The translations under genes and the position numbers were made by a program. Of a DNA stretch of 6,194 nt, positions 1 to 6,008 are shown one piece after another. Each line of letters starts with the position of its first letter. Within the stretch, counting starts at the first letter, position 1. The notes beneath the pieces were generated by a model. The model saw only the letters and a program-made list of their open reading frames with translations, was not told the DNA's origin and made no database searches. This stretch comes from Legionellales bacterium (GTDB taxonomy: Bacteria; Pseudomonadota; Gammaproteobacteria; Legionellales; Legionellaceae): the NCBI GenBank assembly GCA_003489505.1, contig DNMA01000171.1, positions 1-6,194 of the forward strand, read 5' to 3'.

Positions 1-110
1 AGAAGAGTGTTTTTTATACTTAGTAAAAGTAGTAATAAGCCTGGTTATTGTGATAACTAAATATATCTATTTGACATTGTGTGGTGGGTTCAACAGGTAA
101 ATGCAGCTCA

Positions 111-197
111 TTATTTTTGCATCACAGCGGAATTTTCGGAGCAAAAGGCCATTTTGGCTTTTTCAGCAGGCGTGTATTTTTTGCGTTGATCGCTCAT
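111..197 (-). pseudogene. IS3-type transposase OrfA, N-terminal fragment
   Basis: A 28-codon minus-strand reading frame starts with ATG at 197-195, four bases after a GGAGA ribosome binding site (complement of 202-206). Its first residues, MSDQRKKYTPAEKAKMA, have the basic start followed by Y-[ST]-x-E-x-K-[AV]-K that is typical of OrfA helix-turn-helix proteins of IS3-family elements. OrfA proteins are usually about 90-100 residues, with a helix-turn-helix and a leucine zipper; here the resemblance ends near residue 17 and a stop follows at 113-111. No OrfB with a DDE domain is present. This is a dead remnant. An unrelated short ORF cannot be excluded because the matching stretch is short. 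Confidence 0.55.
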
Positions 198-268
198 CTC
201 GTCTCCAATTTTCTTGACGAGAATTATATCTTAATTTTTTAAAATTTTGGTCCGAATTTTTTGACCCA
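123..268 (-). mobile_element. Decayed, internally deleted IS3-type element (candidate)
   Basis: Two outward-facing ends resemble each other. The right one (245-268) reads TTTTGGTCCGAA and onward; the left one, read on the minus strand from 146, starts TTTTGCTCCGAA. The first 12 bases match at 11 positions and the first 19 at 15, after which they diverge. Between them, on the minus strand, lies a ribosome binding site plus the first codons of an IS3-type OrfA. The OrfA similarity stops almost exactly where the left repeat begins, as expected if an internal deletion joined the start of orfA to the far end of the element. No target-site duplication could be fixed, so the outer borders are approximate. 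The IS3 assignment rests on the OrfA start and is inference. Confidence 0.45.
197..222 (-). repeat. Inverted repeat over the OrfA start codon
   Basis: TCTCGTC (197-203) and GACGAGA (216-222) are perfect 7-base complements separated by 12 bases. In a minus-strand transcript the downstream arm covers the last two bases of the GGAGA ribosome binding site and the A of the ATG. The hairpin could therefore hide the translation start of the transposase fragment. No T-run directly follows either arm, so it is not a convincing terminator. Confidence 0.5.
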
Positions 269-297
269 CTTCTGTATAGTAAAAATTCAAGAATAGG

Positions 298-326
298 TTG
301 TATTTTCTATCATCTTTTTATAAAAT
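298..326 (+). promoter_or_regulatory. Candidate promoter for queA
   Basis: A good -10 box, TAAAAT at 321-326 (5 of 6 consensus bases), lies 17 bases after a poor -35, TTGTAT at 298-303 (3 of 6). Transcription would start near 333, leaving a short leader that includes the GAGGGGG ribosome binding site at 340-346. In DNA this AT-rich, such matches arise easily by chance, so the assignment is tentative. Confidence 0.3.
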
Positions 327-350
327 TTATACACTTTTTGAGGGGGATGT

Positions 351-1364
351 ATGTTACGTCAAGATTTTAATTATGAATTACCAGAGCATTTGATTGCTCA
401 ATTTCCAGTATATCCAAGGCATACTGCTAGATTATTGGCTTATTCTCGTGCACAAGATAGCATTCAACATCATACACAAGTTTTAGATATAGTTGATTAT
501 TTTCAAGCAGGGGACTTGTTAATCTCTAATGATACTAAAGTATTACCCGCACGCTTTTATGCCCAAAAAACCAGTGGTGGTAAAGTTGAAGTTTTGATGG
601 AACGAATGCTTTCTGAAACTACGATGTTGTGTCATATTCGCTCTAGTAAATCCCCCAAAGCGGGCGCTGAAATTTTAGTCAATGAACAATGGAGTTTAAA
701 AGTCTTAGGTCGTGAGCATGATTTATTTCATGTTGAAGCCAATGGCTCTATCGTCAAAATGCTTAATGAAGTCGGTCATATGCCTTTACCGCCTTATATT
801 CAACGTGCTGATGAAGAAAGTGATAAAACAAGTTATCAAACTATTTTTGCAAAACATGAAGGGTCGGTTGCTGCGCCTACTGCAGGCCTACATTTTGATG
901 AAGTATTATTAAAAAAATTACAAGATAAACAAGTTGATATGGCATCCGTGACTTTACATGTGGGTGCAGGAACTTTTCAGCCGGTTCGAGTTGATGCAAT
1001 TAAAGACCATGTCATGCATTATGAATGGTACGAAGTCTCTCCTGAGCTTTTAGCAAAAATTAAAAAAACCAAAGCATATGGAAATCGTGTGATTGCCGTG
1101 GGTACCACATCTCTTCGTGCTTTAGAAAGCGCTGCTCGCAATGATTTTGCTAAACTATCAGGTTTGACTAATTTATTTATTACCCCGGGCTATGAATTTC
1201 AAGTCATTGATGGCCTAATGACAAATTTTCACCTACCTGAGTCAACACTATTAATGTTAGTGAGTGCATTGATTGGTCATGAGCCATTAATGCGCGTTTA
1301 TCAAGAGGCTGTTAGTTTATCTTATCGCTTCTTTAGTTATGGTGATGCCTGTTTATTTATTTAA
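351..1364 (+). CDS. queA: S-adenosylmethionine:tRNA ribosyltransferase-isomerase QueA
   Basis: QueA transfers and rearranges the ribosyl part of S-adenosylmethionine onto preQ1 already inserted at tRNA position 34, giving epoxyqueuosine; it acts in the cytoplasm, after Tgt. The 337-residue product matches E. coli QueA (356 residues) from end to end. Family motifs seen are SNDTKVLPAR (59-68), GGKVEVL (76-82), GHMPLPPYI (142-150), GSVAAPTAGLHF (171-182), TLHVGAGTFQPV (201-212), AVGTTSLRALES (249-260), TNFHLPESTLLMLVSA (291-306) and YRFFSYGDA (325-333). It ends four residues after the last motif; E. coli QueA carries a longer tail there. The ATG at 351 sits seven bases after GAGG of a strong ribosome binding site (340-346). 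Another ATG at 347 is out of frame and opens only seven codons. The stop lies five bases before the tgt-like gene, so the two are probably cotranscribed. The gene appears intact. Confidence 0.97.
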   Translation: MLRQDFNYELPEHLIAQFPVYPRHTARLLAYSRAQDSIQHHTQVLDIVDYFQAGDLLISNDTKVLPARFYAQKTSGGKVEVLMERMLSETTMLCHIRSSKSPKAGAEILVNEQWSLKVLGREHDLFHVEANGSIVKMLNEVGHMPLPPYIQRADEESDKTSYQTIFAKHEGSVAAPTAGLHFDEVLLKKLQDKQVDMASVTLHVGAGTFQPVRVDAIKDHVMHYEWYEVSPELLAKIKKTKAYGNRVIAVGTTSLRALESAARNDFAKLSGLTNLFITPGYEFQVIDGLMTNFHLPESTLLMLVSALIGHEPLMRVYQEAVSLSYRFFSYGDACLFI

Positions 1365-1369
1365 GGAAG

Positions 1370-1972
1370 ATGGCTTTGAAATTTATCCCTATTCTCAATT
1401 CATCCGCTGGCGCGACTTTAAGCTTCTTTCAATGGGAAAAAACAGGCTCAACACACTTTGCCTTTGATGTATTAAGCCTATTGCAACGCCCAGGTCTAAC
1501 AGCGTTTAAGCTCAAAGCGCCTGGATTTAAAATTGTGGATTGCAGTCATTTGACTTTGAATGCTAAAAAACAAGTACGTTTTAAAACCACCGATGGCTCA
1601 TTCAAAACAGTTGAAATGAGTGATTTTTTAAATTGGTTACAATCTATCGGAGCCGATGCAGTCGTTTGGCCTTATACAGATATCACTCCTGATTTACCAT
1701 TATGGACAGAAGGTCTGGTATCTGATACCCCAGCGCATGATGCGCATCAAGGCATATTTTATGATAATGCCCATCTTGCTAATATTTTAGATAAACAATT
1801 TGAAAAAGACTTAAGTTTATTATCTCCTGATTGCCAATGCGAGACCTGCTCAGCAGGTTTCACTCGCGCTTATTTACATCATTTACTGCAACATACACCG
1901 CTTTTAGCACAAAGATTTTTAGTGGTGCATAATGTTTTTTTTAGCCAATTGCATGGAATTAGAGCTGAGTGA
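1370..1972 (+). CDS. Reduced tRNA-guanine transglycosylase-like protein, probably non-catalytic
   Basis: The 200-residue product ends like tRNA-guanine transglycosylase. LSPDCQCETC (151-160) followed by TRAYLHHL (165-172) and VVHN (185-188) parallels E. coli Tgt LDPECDCYTC / SRAYLHHL / TIHN. It therefore keeps the zinc ligands C155, C157, C160 and H187 and the helical region used for dimer contact. A weaker match covers residues 68-107. Tgt swaps guanine 34 for preQ1 and is about 375 residues in E. coli. Here TDSGGFQ (catalytic acid/base Asp), FGIIQG, GGLAVGE and the nucleophile motif FDCVMPTRNARNG are missing. At the last site SDTPAHDAHQG (118-128) aligns with no Asp at the nucleophile position. 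The frame is open with no sign of a frameshift, and codon use matches its neighbours. It could be a non-catalytic partner subunit, a repurposed zinc protein, or a decaying gene that is still open. Start: AAGGAAG (1363-1369) is only about two bases from this ATG but eight from the in-frame TTG at 1376, which would give MKFIPIL, resembling the E. coli Tgt start MKFEL. Confidence 0.8.
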   Translation: MALKFIPILNSSAGATLSFFQWEKTGSTHFAFDVLSLLQRPGLTAFKLKAPGFKIVDCSHLTLNAKKQVRFKTTDGSFKTVEMSDFLNWLQSIGADAVVWPYTDITPDLPLWTEGLVSDTPAHDAHQGIFYDNAHLANILDKQFEKDLSLLSPDCQCETCSAGFTRAYLHHLLQHTPLLAQRFLVVHNVFFSQLHGIRAE

Positions 1973-2013
1973 TTTTGACTTGCTCTAATTTTGATGAAAA
2001 TCAAGATGCTTCA

Positions 2014-2042
2014 TTTACCTGTGCTTGATTTACCGTTATGAT
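2014..2042 (+). promoter_or_regulatory. Candidate promoter for yajC-secD-secF
   Basis: TTTACC at 2014-2019 (4 of 6 consensus bases) and TATGAT at 2037-2042 (5 of 6) are 17 bases apart in the 110-base gap before yajC. Transcription would begin near 2049 with a leader of about 34 bases. The gap contains no convincing terminator after the tgt-like gene, so read-through from queA is also possible. Confidence 0.35.
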
Positions 2043-2082
2043 GTCGAAAACGTTTTATTTTTTGATTTGATAGGAGTTGAAT

Positions 2083-2427
2083 ATGGGTTTTTTAATTTCT
2101 GATGCAATGGCACAAACCGCAGCTGCAGCGCCTGCTGCTATGGAAACCACTTCATCAATTTTTATGATGGTGGGTATCTTTGTTGTATTTTATTTATTAA
2201 TTATTCGTCCGCAATCTAAAAGAGCTAAAGAACACCGTGAATTAATCACTAAAATTAAAACAGGTGATGAAGTGGTCACCAGTGGTGGGATTTTAGGTGA
2301 AATCGTTCGTTTAGATGAACAGTTTGTTTGCTTAAGCATTCAAAATGGAGTGGAAATGGTGGTTCAACGTCAATCGATTAGTACTGTTTTACCAAAAGGT
2401 ACTATAAACACCGTTAAAAAATCATAA
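2083..2427 (+). CDS. yajC: Sec translocon accessory subunit YajC
   Basis: YajC is a small inner-membrane protein that associates with SecD and SecF at the SecYEG channel. The 114-residue product aligns with E. coli YajC (110 residues), including the start (MGFLISDAMA against MSFFISDAVA) and the end (VLPKGT). An Ala-rich stretch (9-19) is followed by one membrane segment (about 25-41), then RPQ (42-44) with a basic patch and a cytoplasmic domain containing GDEVVTSGGI (61-70). The ATG at 2083 is chosen because TAGGAG (2071-2076) lies six bases upstream. An in-frame TTG at 2077 would touch that site and add two residues (M-N) not seen in the family. It is the first gene of the yajC-secD-secF cluster; secD begins 21 bases after its stop. 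Confidence 0.96.
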   Translation: MGFLISDAMAQTAAAAPAAMETTSSIFMMVGIFVVFYLLIIRPQSKRAKEHRELITKIKTGDEVVTSGGILGEIVRLDEQFVCLSIQNGVEMVVQRQSISTVLPKGTINTVKKS

Positions 2428-2448
2428 TTAATAACAAAAGTTGCTGCC

Positions 2449-4305
2449 ATGGGTAATAAAAATTCATTATTAAAAATAATAAGCTTATTGGGTTTATTTG
2501 CTCTTGCATTAATTTATGCTTGGCCAAATATTTATCGTGAAGTACCAGTGGTTGAGGTTTCTGCTTCTACACCGGCTTTACAAAAACAACTCTTGTCGCA
2601 AGTGCAAGGCATTTTGGACAAATACCAGTTTGGACAAACGAATGTATCGACCGATGAGCAAAATGTCACCGTGGTCTTTAAAGACACCGACTCGCAGTTA
2701 AAAGCCAAAGATATTTTACAAAAGAAACTCGGTAACGATTACACGGTTGCTTTAAACCTTCAATCTTCAATGCCTAGCTGGTTAAAAGCCTTCGGTGCAA
2801 AACCGATGAAACTGGGTCTTGACTTAAAAGGTGGTGTTCATTTTTTACTAGATGTAGATATGCAAACCGTTATCAAACATCAGTATGAAGATTCTCAAAA
2901 AGAGGTCGCAAGCTTTTTAAAAAGCAAAAAAATGTATTACTCTGGCATTCGTCATCAGTTGAATCAAGGGATTTTAATCCGTTTACGTGAACCTAAGAAC
3001 ATTGAACAGGTGAAAGAGGCTTTAGACGGTGAGTTTCAAAATTATGTCGTGACCATTGAGCCTAAACATCAATGGATTCAAATGCAAATGTCACCTTTTT
3101 ATTTGCATGAATTACGTCAAATGACTGTTGAACAAACCATGAGCATCTTAAGACATCGTGTCAATGAACTCGGTGTTGCTGAAGCTGTGGTTCAACAACA
3201 AGGCGAGCACCGTATTGCAGTGGATTTACCAGGCATTCAAGATGCAGCCAGAGCAAAATCTATTTTAGGCGGAACAGCGACACTGGAGTTTCGTTTAATG
3301 GATGAGCAACATGACCCGCTTCTTGCCGTCAGAACCGGTAACATCCCAAGTGGCAGCATGCTATTTTTTATGGATGACAGACCCATACTTCTGAAAAAAG
3401 AGGTCATCTTAAATGGTGATGCAATTACCAGCGCCTCTTCTGCTGTTGATGGTCAAACCGGTACGCCAAGTGTCAGTATCTCGATTAATTCAGATGCAGC
3501 AAAAACATTTAGTGATGTGACCCGAGAAAATATCGGACACCATTTATCGATTGTTTATGTAGAGACAAAGTCCGAAGAAGTGGTCATCGGTCAAGAAACT
3601 GAAACCATTTTAAAACGCAGTGAACGAGTCATTAGTAATGCAGTCATTAATACTCAATTGGGTAAAGATTTCCAAATTACTGGATTAAACTCATCACAAG
3701 AAGCAACTAAACTGGCAATTTTATTACGCTCTGGCGCACTTCCAACATCAATTTTCACAGTTGAAGAAAGAACGATTGGGCCATCACTTGGCTTAGAAAA
3801 CATTCGTTCGGGTATGTTGTCACTGATGGTCGGTATGTTGGTGGTTTTAAGTTTAATGCTCGTCTACTACCGCTTATTTGGGGTCATTGCCGATATCGCT
3901 TTAGTCTTGAACTTAGTGTTTTTAGTCTCTTTACTCTCATTAATTGGGGCGACCTTAACATTACCTGGTATTGCCGGTATTGTTTTAACTTTAGGGATGG
4001 CAGTTGATACCAACGTGTTAATTAACGAACGTATTCGTGAAGAGTTGCGATTAGGCTTAAGTGTGCCTGCTGCGATTCATGCAGGTTACGAACGTGCTTT
4101 TGCAACTATTTTAGATGCGAATGTGACTACATTTATTGTGGGCCTGATTTTATTCTCGTTTGGTTCAGGTCCCATTAAAGGTTTTGCGATTACCTTGTGT
4201 CTGGGGTTAGTGACTTCGATGTTATCTGGGGTGACTTACTCAAGAGCAATGGTGAATGCCATTTATGGTGGGCGCAAAGTCGATAAAATTTCTATAGGAA
4301 TTTAA
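2449..4305 (+). CDS. secD: Protein translocase subunit SecD
   Basis: SecD pairs with SecF in the inner membrane and couples proton flow to the late, periplasmic steps of Sec-dependent export. The 618-residue product matches E. coli SecD (615 residues) throughout. Membrane segment 1 (about 8-27) is followed by a large periplasmic region with LGLDLKGGVHFLLDVD (122-137), LRHRVNELGVAE (234-245), VDLPGIQDAARAK (258-270) and ATLEFRLMDE (277-286). Then come VEERTIGPSLG (438-448) and the C-terminal membrane bundle. The bundle holds LTLGMAVDTNVLINERIRE (513-531), in which D520 corresponds to the E. coli D519 implicated in proton transport. No Shine-Dalgarno sequence stands out before this ATG (AACAAAAGTTGCTGCC), unlike its neighbours. 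Translation may depend on coupling to yajC, which ends 21 bases upstream. The start is supported by alignment of the first membrane segment. secF follows five bases after the stop. Confidence 0.98.
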   Translation: MGNKNSLLKIISLLGLFALALIYAWPNIYREVPVVEVSASTPALQKQLLSQVQGILDKYQFGQTNVSTDEQNVTVVFKDTDSQLKAKDILQKKLGNDYTVALNLQSSMPSWLKAFGAKPMKLGLDLKGGVHFLLDVDMQTVIKHQYEDSQKEVASFLKSKKMYYSGIRHQLNQGILIRLREPKNIEQVKEALDGEFQNYVVTIEPKHQWIQMQMSPFYLHELRQMTVEQTMSILRHRVNELGVAEAVVQQQGEHRIAVDLPGIQDAARAKSILGGTATLEFRLMDEQHDPLLAVRTGNIPSGSMLFFMDDRPILLKKEVILNGDAITSASSAVDGQTGTPSVSISINSDAAKTFSDVTRENIGHHLSIVYVETKSEEVVIGQETETILKRSERVISNAVINTQLGKDFQITGLNSSQEATKLAILLRSGALPTSIFTVEERTIGPSLGLENIRSGMLSLMVGMLVVLSLMLVYYRLFGVIADIALVLNLVFLVSLLSLIGATLTLPGIAGIVLTLGMAVDTNVLINERIREELRLGLSVPAAIHAGYERAFATILDANVTTFIVGLILFSFGSGPIKGFAITLCLGLVTSMLSGVTYSRAMVNAIYGGRKVDKISIGI

Positions 4306-4310
4306 TTGTT

Positions 4311-5225
4311 ATGGAATGGTTTAATCCAAATTCAAATTTTGATTTTATGGGATGGCGCAAATTCAACGCCATCTTTTCTGTGATTTTAATTACAATATCG
4401 ATTGCAGGATTGTTTTTAAAAGGACTGCATTGGGGCTTAGATTTTACTGGTGGTACCCAAATCGAAATGTCTTTTAAAAAGACTGCTAATCTTTCCCAGA
4501 TTCGTTCACAACTTAAATCATCAGGTTTTCCCGAAGCGCAAGTGATGGCTTATGGAAACTCTCATGATGTGTTAATTAGTTTAGCGGCAAACCAAGCCGA
4601 TGATCTGAATAAAACTAAACTCATCTTAGAGAAGACCTTTCCTGAAGATAAAATTTTACAAGTCAATTTTATTGGTCCACAGGTCGGGAATGAATTGGCG
4701 ACTAAAGGTATCATTGCGGTCGTTGTAGCAATGCTTGCTACCATGGTCTACATTGCTTTTCGTTTTGAATATCGTTTAGCTATGAGTTCTGCTTTGGCTT
4801 TGATTCATGATCCGATGTTAATTCTTGGGGTGTTTGCCTGGTTTAATATTGAGTTTGATTTAAAAGCTTTGGCTGCATTATTAGCGGTCATTGGTTATTC
4901 ATTAAATGATACCATCGTGGTATTTGATAGAGTTCGAGAAAACTTTTTAAAAGTTCGAAGAACAGCGGCTATTGAAATCATGAATCTGTCGATTAATCAA
5001 ACGCTATCCAGAACTATCATGACTTCATTTTTAACCTTATCTGTTGTATTGGCACTGTTATTCTTAGGCGGTGAAAGTCTTAGAGGTTTCTCATTAGCTT
5101 TATCTATCGGTATTATCATTGGTACTTATTCATCAATTTATGTTGCTGGAAGTTTAGCAATCTGGTTAGGCTTGGATAAAAAAGATTTCCTTCCTAAACC
5201 AAAGTTTGCAACCGACGAGCCATAA
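4311..5225 (+). CDS. secF: Protein translocase subunit SecF
   Basis: SecF is the partner of SecD in the inner-membrane complex that assists protein export and membrane insertion. The 304-residue product is slightly shorter than E. coli SecF (323 residues) but has all expected parts. These are a short cytoplasmic start with FMGWRK (12-17), membrane segment 1 (about 18-38), the motif GLDFTGGT (42-49), a small periplasmic domain (about 50-125) and five more hydrophobic segments from about 132. Conserved motifs in the bundle are IHDP (165-168) and IGYSLNDTIVVFDRVREN (194-211). The C-terminus is a short charged tail. TAGGAA at 4295-4300, inside the end of secD, is ten bases before the ATG and could act as its ribosome binding site. 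The close spacing to secD suggests coupled translation in one operon, which appears to end at the hairpin just downstream. Confidence 0.98.
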   Translation: MEWFNPNSNFDFMGWRKFNAIFSVILITISIAGLFLKGLHWGLDFTGGTQIEMSFKKTANLSQIRSQLKSSGFPEAQVMAYGNSHDVLISLAANQADDLNKTKLILEKTFPEDKILQVNFIGPQVGNELATKGIIAVVVAMLATMVYIAFRFEYRLAMSSALALIHDPMLILGVFAWFNIEFDLKALAALLAVIGYSLNDTIVVFDRVRENFLKVRRTAAIEIMNLSINQTLSRTIMTSFLTLSVVLALLFLGGESLRGFSLALSIGIIIGTYSSIYVAGSLAIWLGLDKKDFLPKPKFATDEP

Positions 5226-5237
5226 TTCAAGTTGACC

Positions 5238-5277
5238 GAAGAGCAAGTCTTGCTTGCTCTTCACACTTCTTATTTCT
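5238..5277 (+). terminator. Intrinsic terminator after secF
   Basis: GAAGAGCAAG (5238-5247) and CTTGCTCTTC (5253-5262) form a perfect 10-base stem with a 5-base loop, starting 13 bases after the secF stop codon. The plus-strand sequence that follows is T-rich but interrupted (ACACTTCTTATTTCTT). The minus-strand gene ends at 5277, so the hairpin could also stop transcription from that side, though no T-run follows in that direction. Confidence 0.75.
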
Positions 5278-5825
5278 TAACGACGAGGTTTTCTTAGTTT
5301 ACTTCCTGATGCATTCTGTCCTCCTTGAAAAAAACTCGCTGAGCCAAGGCCAGCAACTTCTTTAGTAGGGGAAGGGTCACAAACATAATCACCGCTATTA
5401 TCAGGTGAAGGGCTAAAACCTGAACATTGTCTCCAAAATTTATCAGCATTTTCTGAAGTGGTTTTGATTTTAACACCTGTGAGTGCTGCCTGTTGAGTGA
5501 GTTTCTCGACTAAAAACCGTCCTGAGCCTCTAGCCTCCGGGTTTTTCTGATTAGAAAGTAAAAAGCGAATGGTTTTTTCTTTATGATCCGTATCATCAAC
5601 AATCATCATGGCCATGGGGGCATCGTTCTCAGCATGTTTAGCAATCCATAAATGTGCGTGAGTTTGTCTTGCAAGAGTTTCATTCATTTGGCGGGCGATA
5701 GATAATGCTTTTTGTATCATTGCTCTTTTTGATGGGTCTTTAGTCTTTTGTGAAAAGGATTGTTCCCACGTACTCAGGATAGTTATCATTTCATTTTTGT
5801 CTGAATTTTTTAAAGTAAAAGGCAT
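5277..5825 (-). CDS. GNAT-like small protein with low-complexity basic tail
   Basis: I do not recognise this 182-residue protein as a named family. Its middle looks like a GCN5-related N-acetyltransferase. HAHLWIAKHAEN (56-67) and MAMMIVDD (71-78) look like core strands. NPEARGSGRFLVEKL (94-108) carries an R-G-x-G-R turn like the acetyl-CoA pyrophosphate-binding loop. FWRQCSGF (130-137) resembles the late GNAT motif in which an aromatic residue precedes x-x-x-GF. The first 50 residues are helical and charged. The last 45 (138-182) are rich in S, G, P and D, with no clear fold, and end in KLRKPRR. No signal peptide or membrane segment is seen, so it is probably cytoplasmic or a secreted substrate without a classical signal. 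The ribosome binding site is weak. It converges on secF and shows no functional link to the Sec genes. The substrate is unknown, and the acetyltransferase call is inference from short motifs. Confidence 0.65.
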   Translation of the reverse strand: MPFTLKNSDKNEMITILSTWEQSFSQKTKDPSKRAMIQKALSIARQMNETLARQTHAHLWIAKHAENDAPMAMMIVDDTDHKEKTIRFLLSNQKNPEARGSGRFLVEKLTQQAALTGVKIKTTSENADKFWRQCSGFSPSPDNSGDYVCDPSPTKEVAGLGSASFFQGGQNASGSKLRKPRR

Positions 5826-5856
5826 AATATGATCGCTTTCTGGTTTATATGCTTTT

Positions 5857-5865
5857 ATTTTAGCA
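5857..5865 (-). promoter_or_regulatory. Candidate extended -10 promoter for the GNAT-like gene
   Basis: On the minus strand TGCTAAAAT forms an extended -10 element (TG-n-TAAAAT) about 31 bases before the ATG. No good -35 is present at the usual distance, which is acceptable for extended -10 promoters. The 9-base sequence AATATGATC occurs on both sides of it (5826-5834 and 5882-5890). Confidence 0.3.
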
Positions 5866-5950
5866 CATACTGAGCGCCTTGAATATGATCATAAATTTGC
5901 CTGAGTGATGTAAATATAGATATAAACATTTGAAGATGAAGTATATTCAG

Positions 5951-5982
5951 TGAGCAGATTGATTAGATTAAAAATCTGCTCA
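5951..5982 (-). terminator. Perfect inverted repeat downstream of the pterin dehydratase gene
   Basis: TGAGCAGATT (5951-5960) and AATCTGCTCA (5973-5982) form a perfect 10-base stem with a 12-base loop, beginning about 26 bases after the stop of the minus-strand gene at 6009. The position suits a terminator for that gene. No T-run follows in either direction, so it could instead serve in 3'-end stabilisation or be a protein-binding site. Confidence 0.45.
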
Positions 5983-6008
5983 GCAATGAGATTTCGGTAC
6001 TTGTAGAA

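Larger units (their letters stand above)
1..350. other. Gene-free leader upstream of queA
   Basis: No intact gene is visible on either strand. Positions 1-110 are AT-rich and show nothing I can name. Positions 111-268 contain a minus-strand transposase OrfA fragment and an imperfect inverted repeat, both listed separately. Positions 269-350 hold the candidate queA promoter and ribosome binding site. Whatever gene lies to the left ends outside the window. Confidence 0.7.

Noticed and set aside
34..49. Imperfect palindrome AATAAGCCTGGTTATT
   Set aside because: Only five flanking AT pairs match and the centre does not pair; expected by chance in this composition.
143..163. Terminator-like hairpin AAAAGGCCA / TGGCTTTTT with a 3-base loop on the plus strand
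   Set aside because: It overlaps the OrfA-like codons (Ala-Lys-Met-Ala), has few GC pairs, and no gene ends upstream of it in the window, so it is most likely incidental.
261..280. TTGACC with TATAGT as a promoter
   Set aside because: The two hexamers are only eight bases apart, far too close for a sigma-70 promoter; TTGACC belongs to the candidate element end.
347..370. Seven-codon ORF overlapping the queA start (ATG at 347)
   Set aside because: Its ATG is only three bases from GAGG of the ribosome binding site, while the queA ATG at 351 is at the normal distance; no sign that the short frame is used.
2077..2082. TTG at 2077 as the yajC start
   Set aside because: It directly abuts the TAGGAG ribosome binding site and adds two residues not seen in YajC; ATG 2083 is six bases away and aligns with the E. 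coli start.
4562..4744. Minus-strand 60-codon ORF inside secF
   Set aside because: It is a shadow of the conserved secF coding sequence, with no ribosome binding site or recognisable product.
5294..5476. Minus-strand 60-codon ORF in another frame within the GNAT-like gene
   Set aside because: It lies inside the longer ORF, whose core resembles a known fold; no independent support for this frame.
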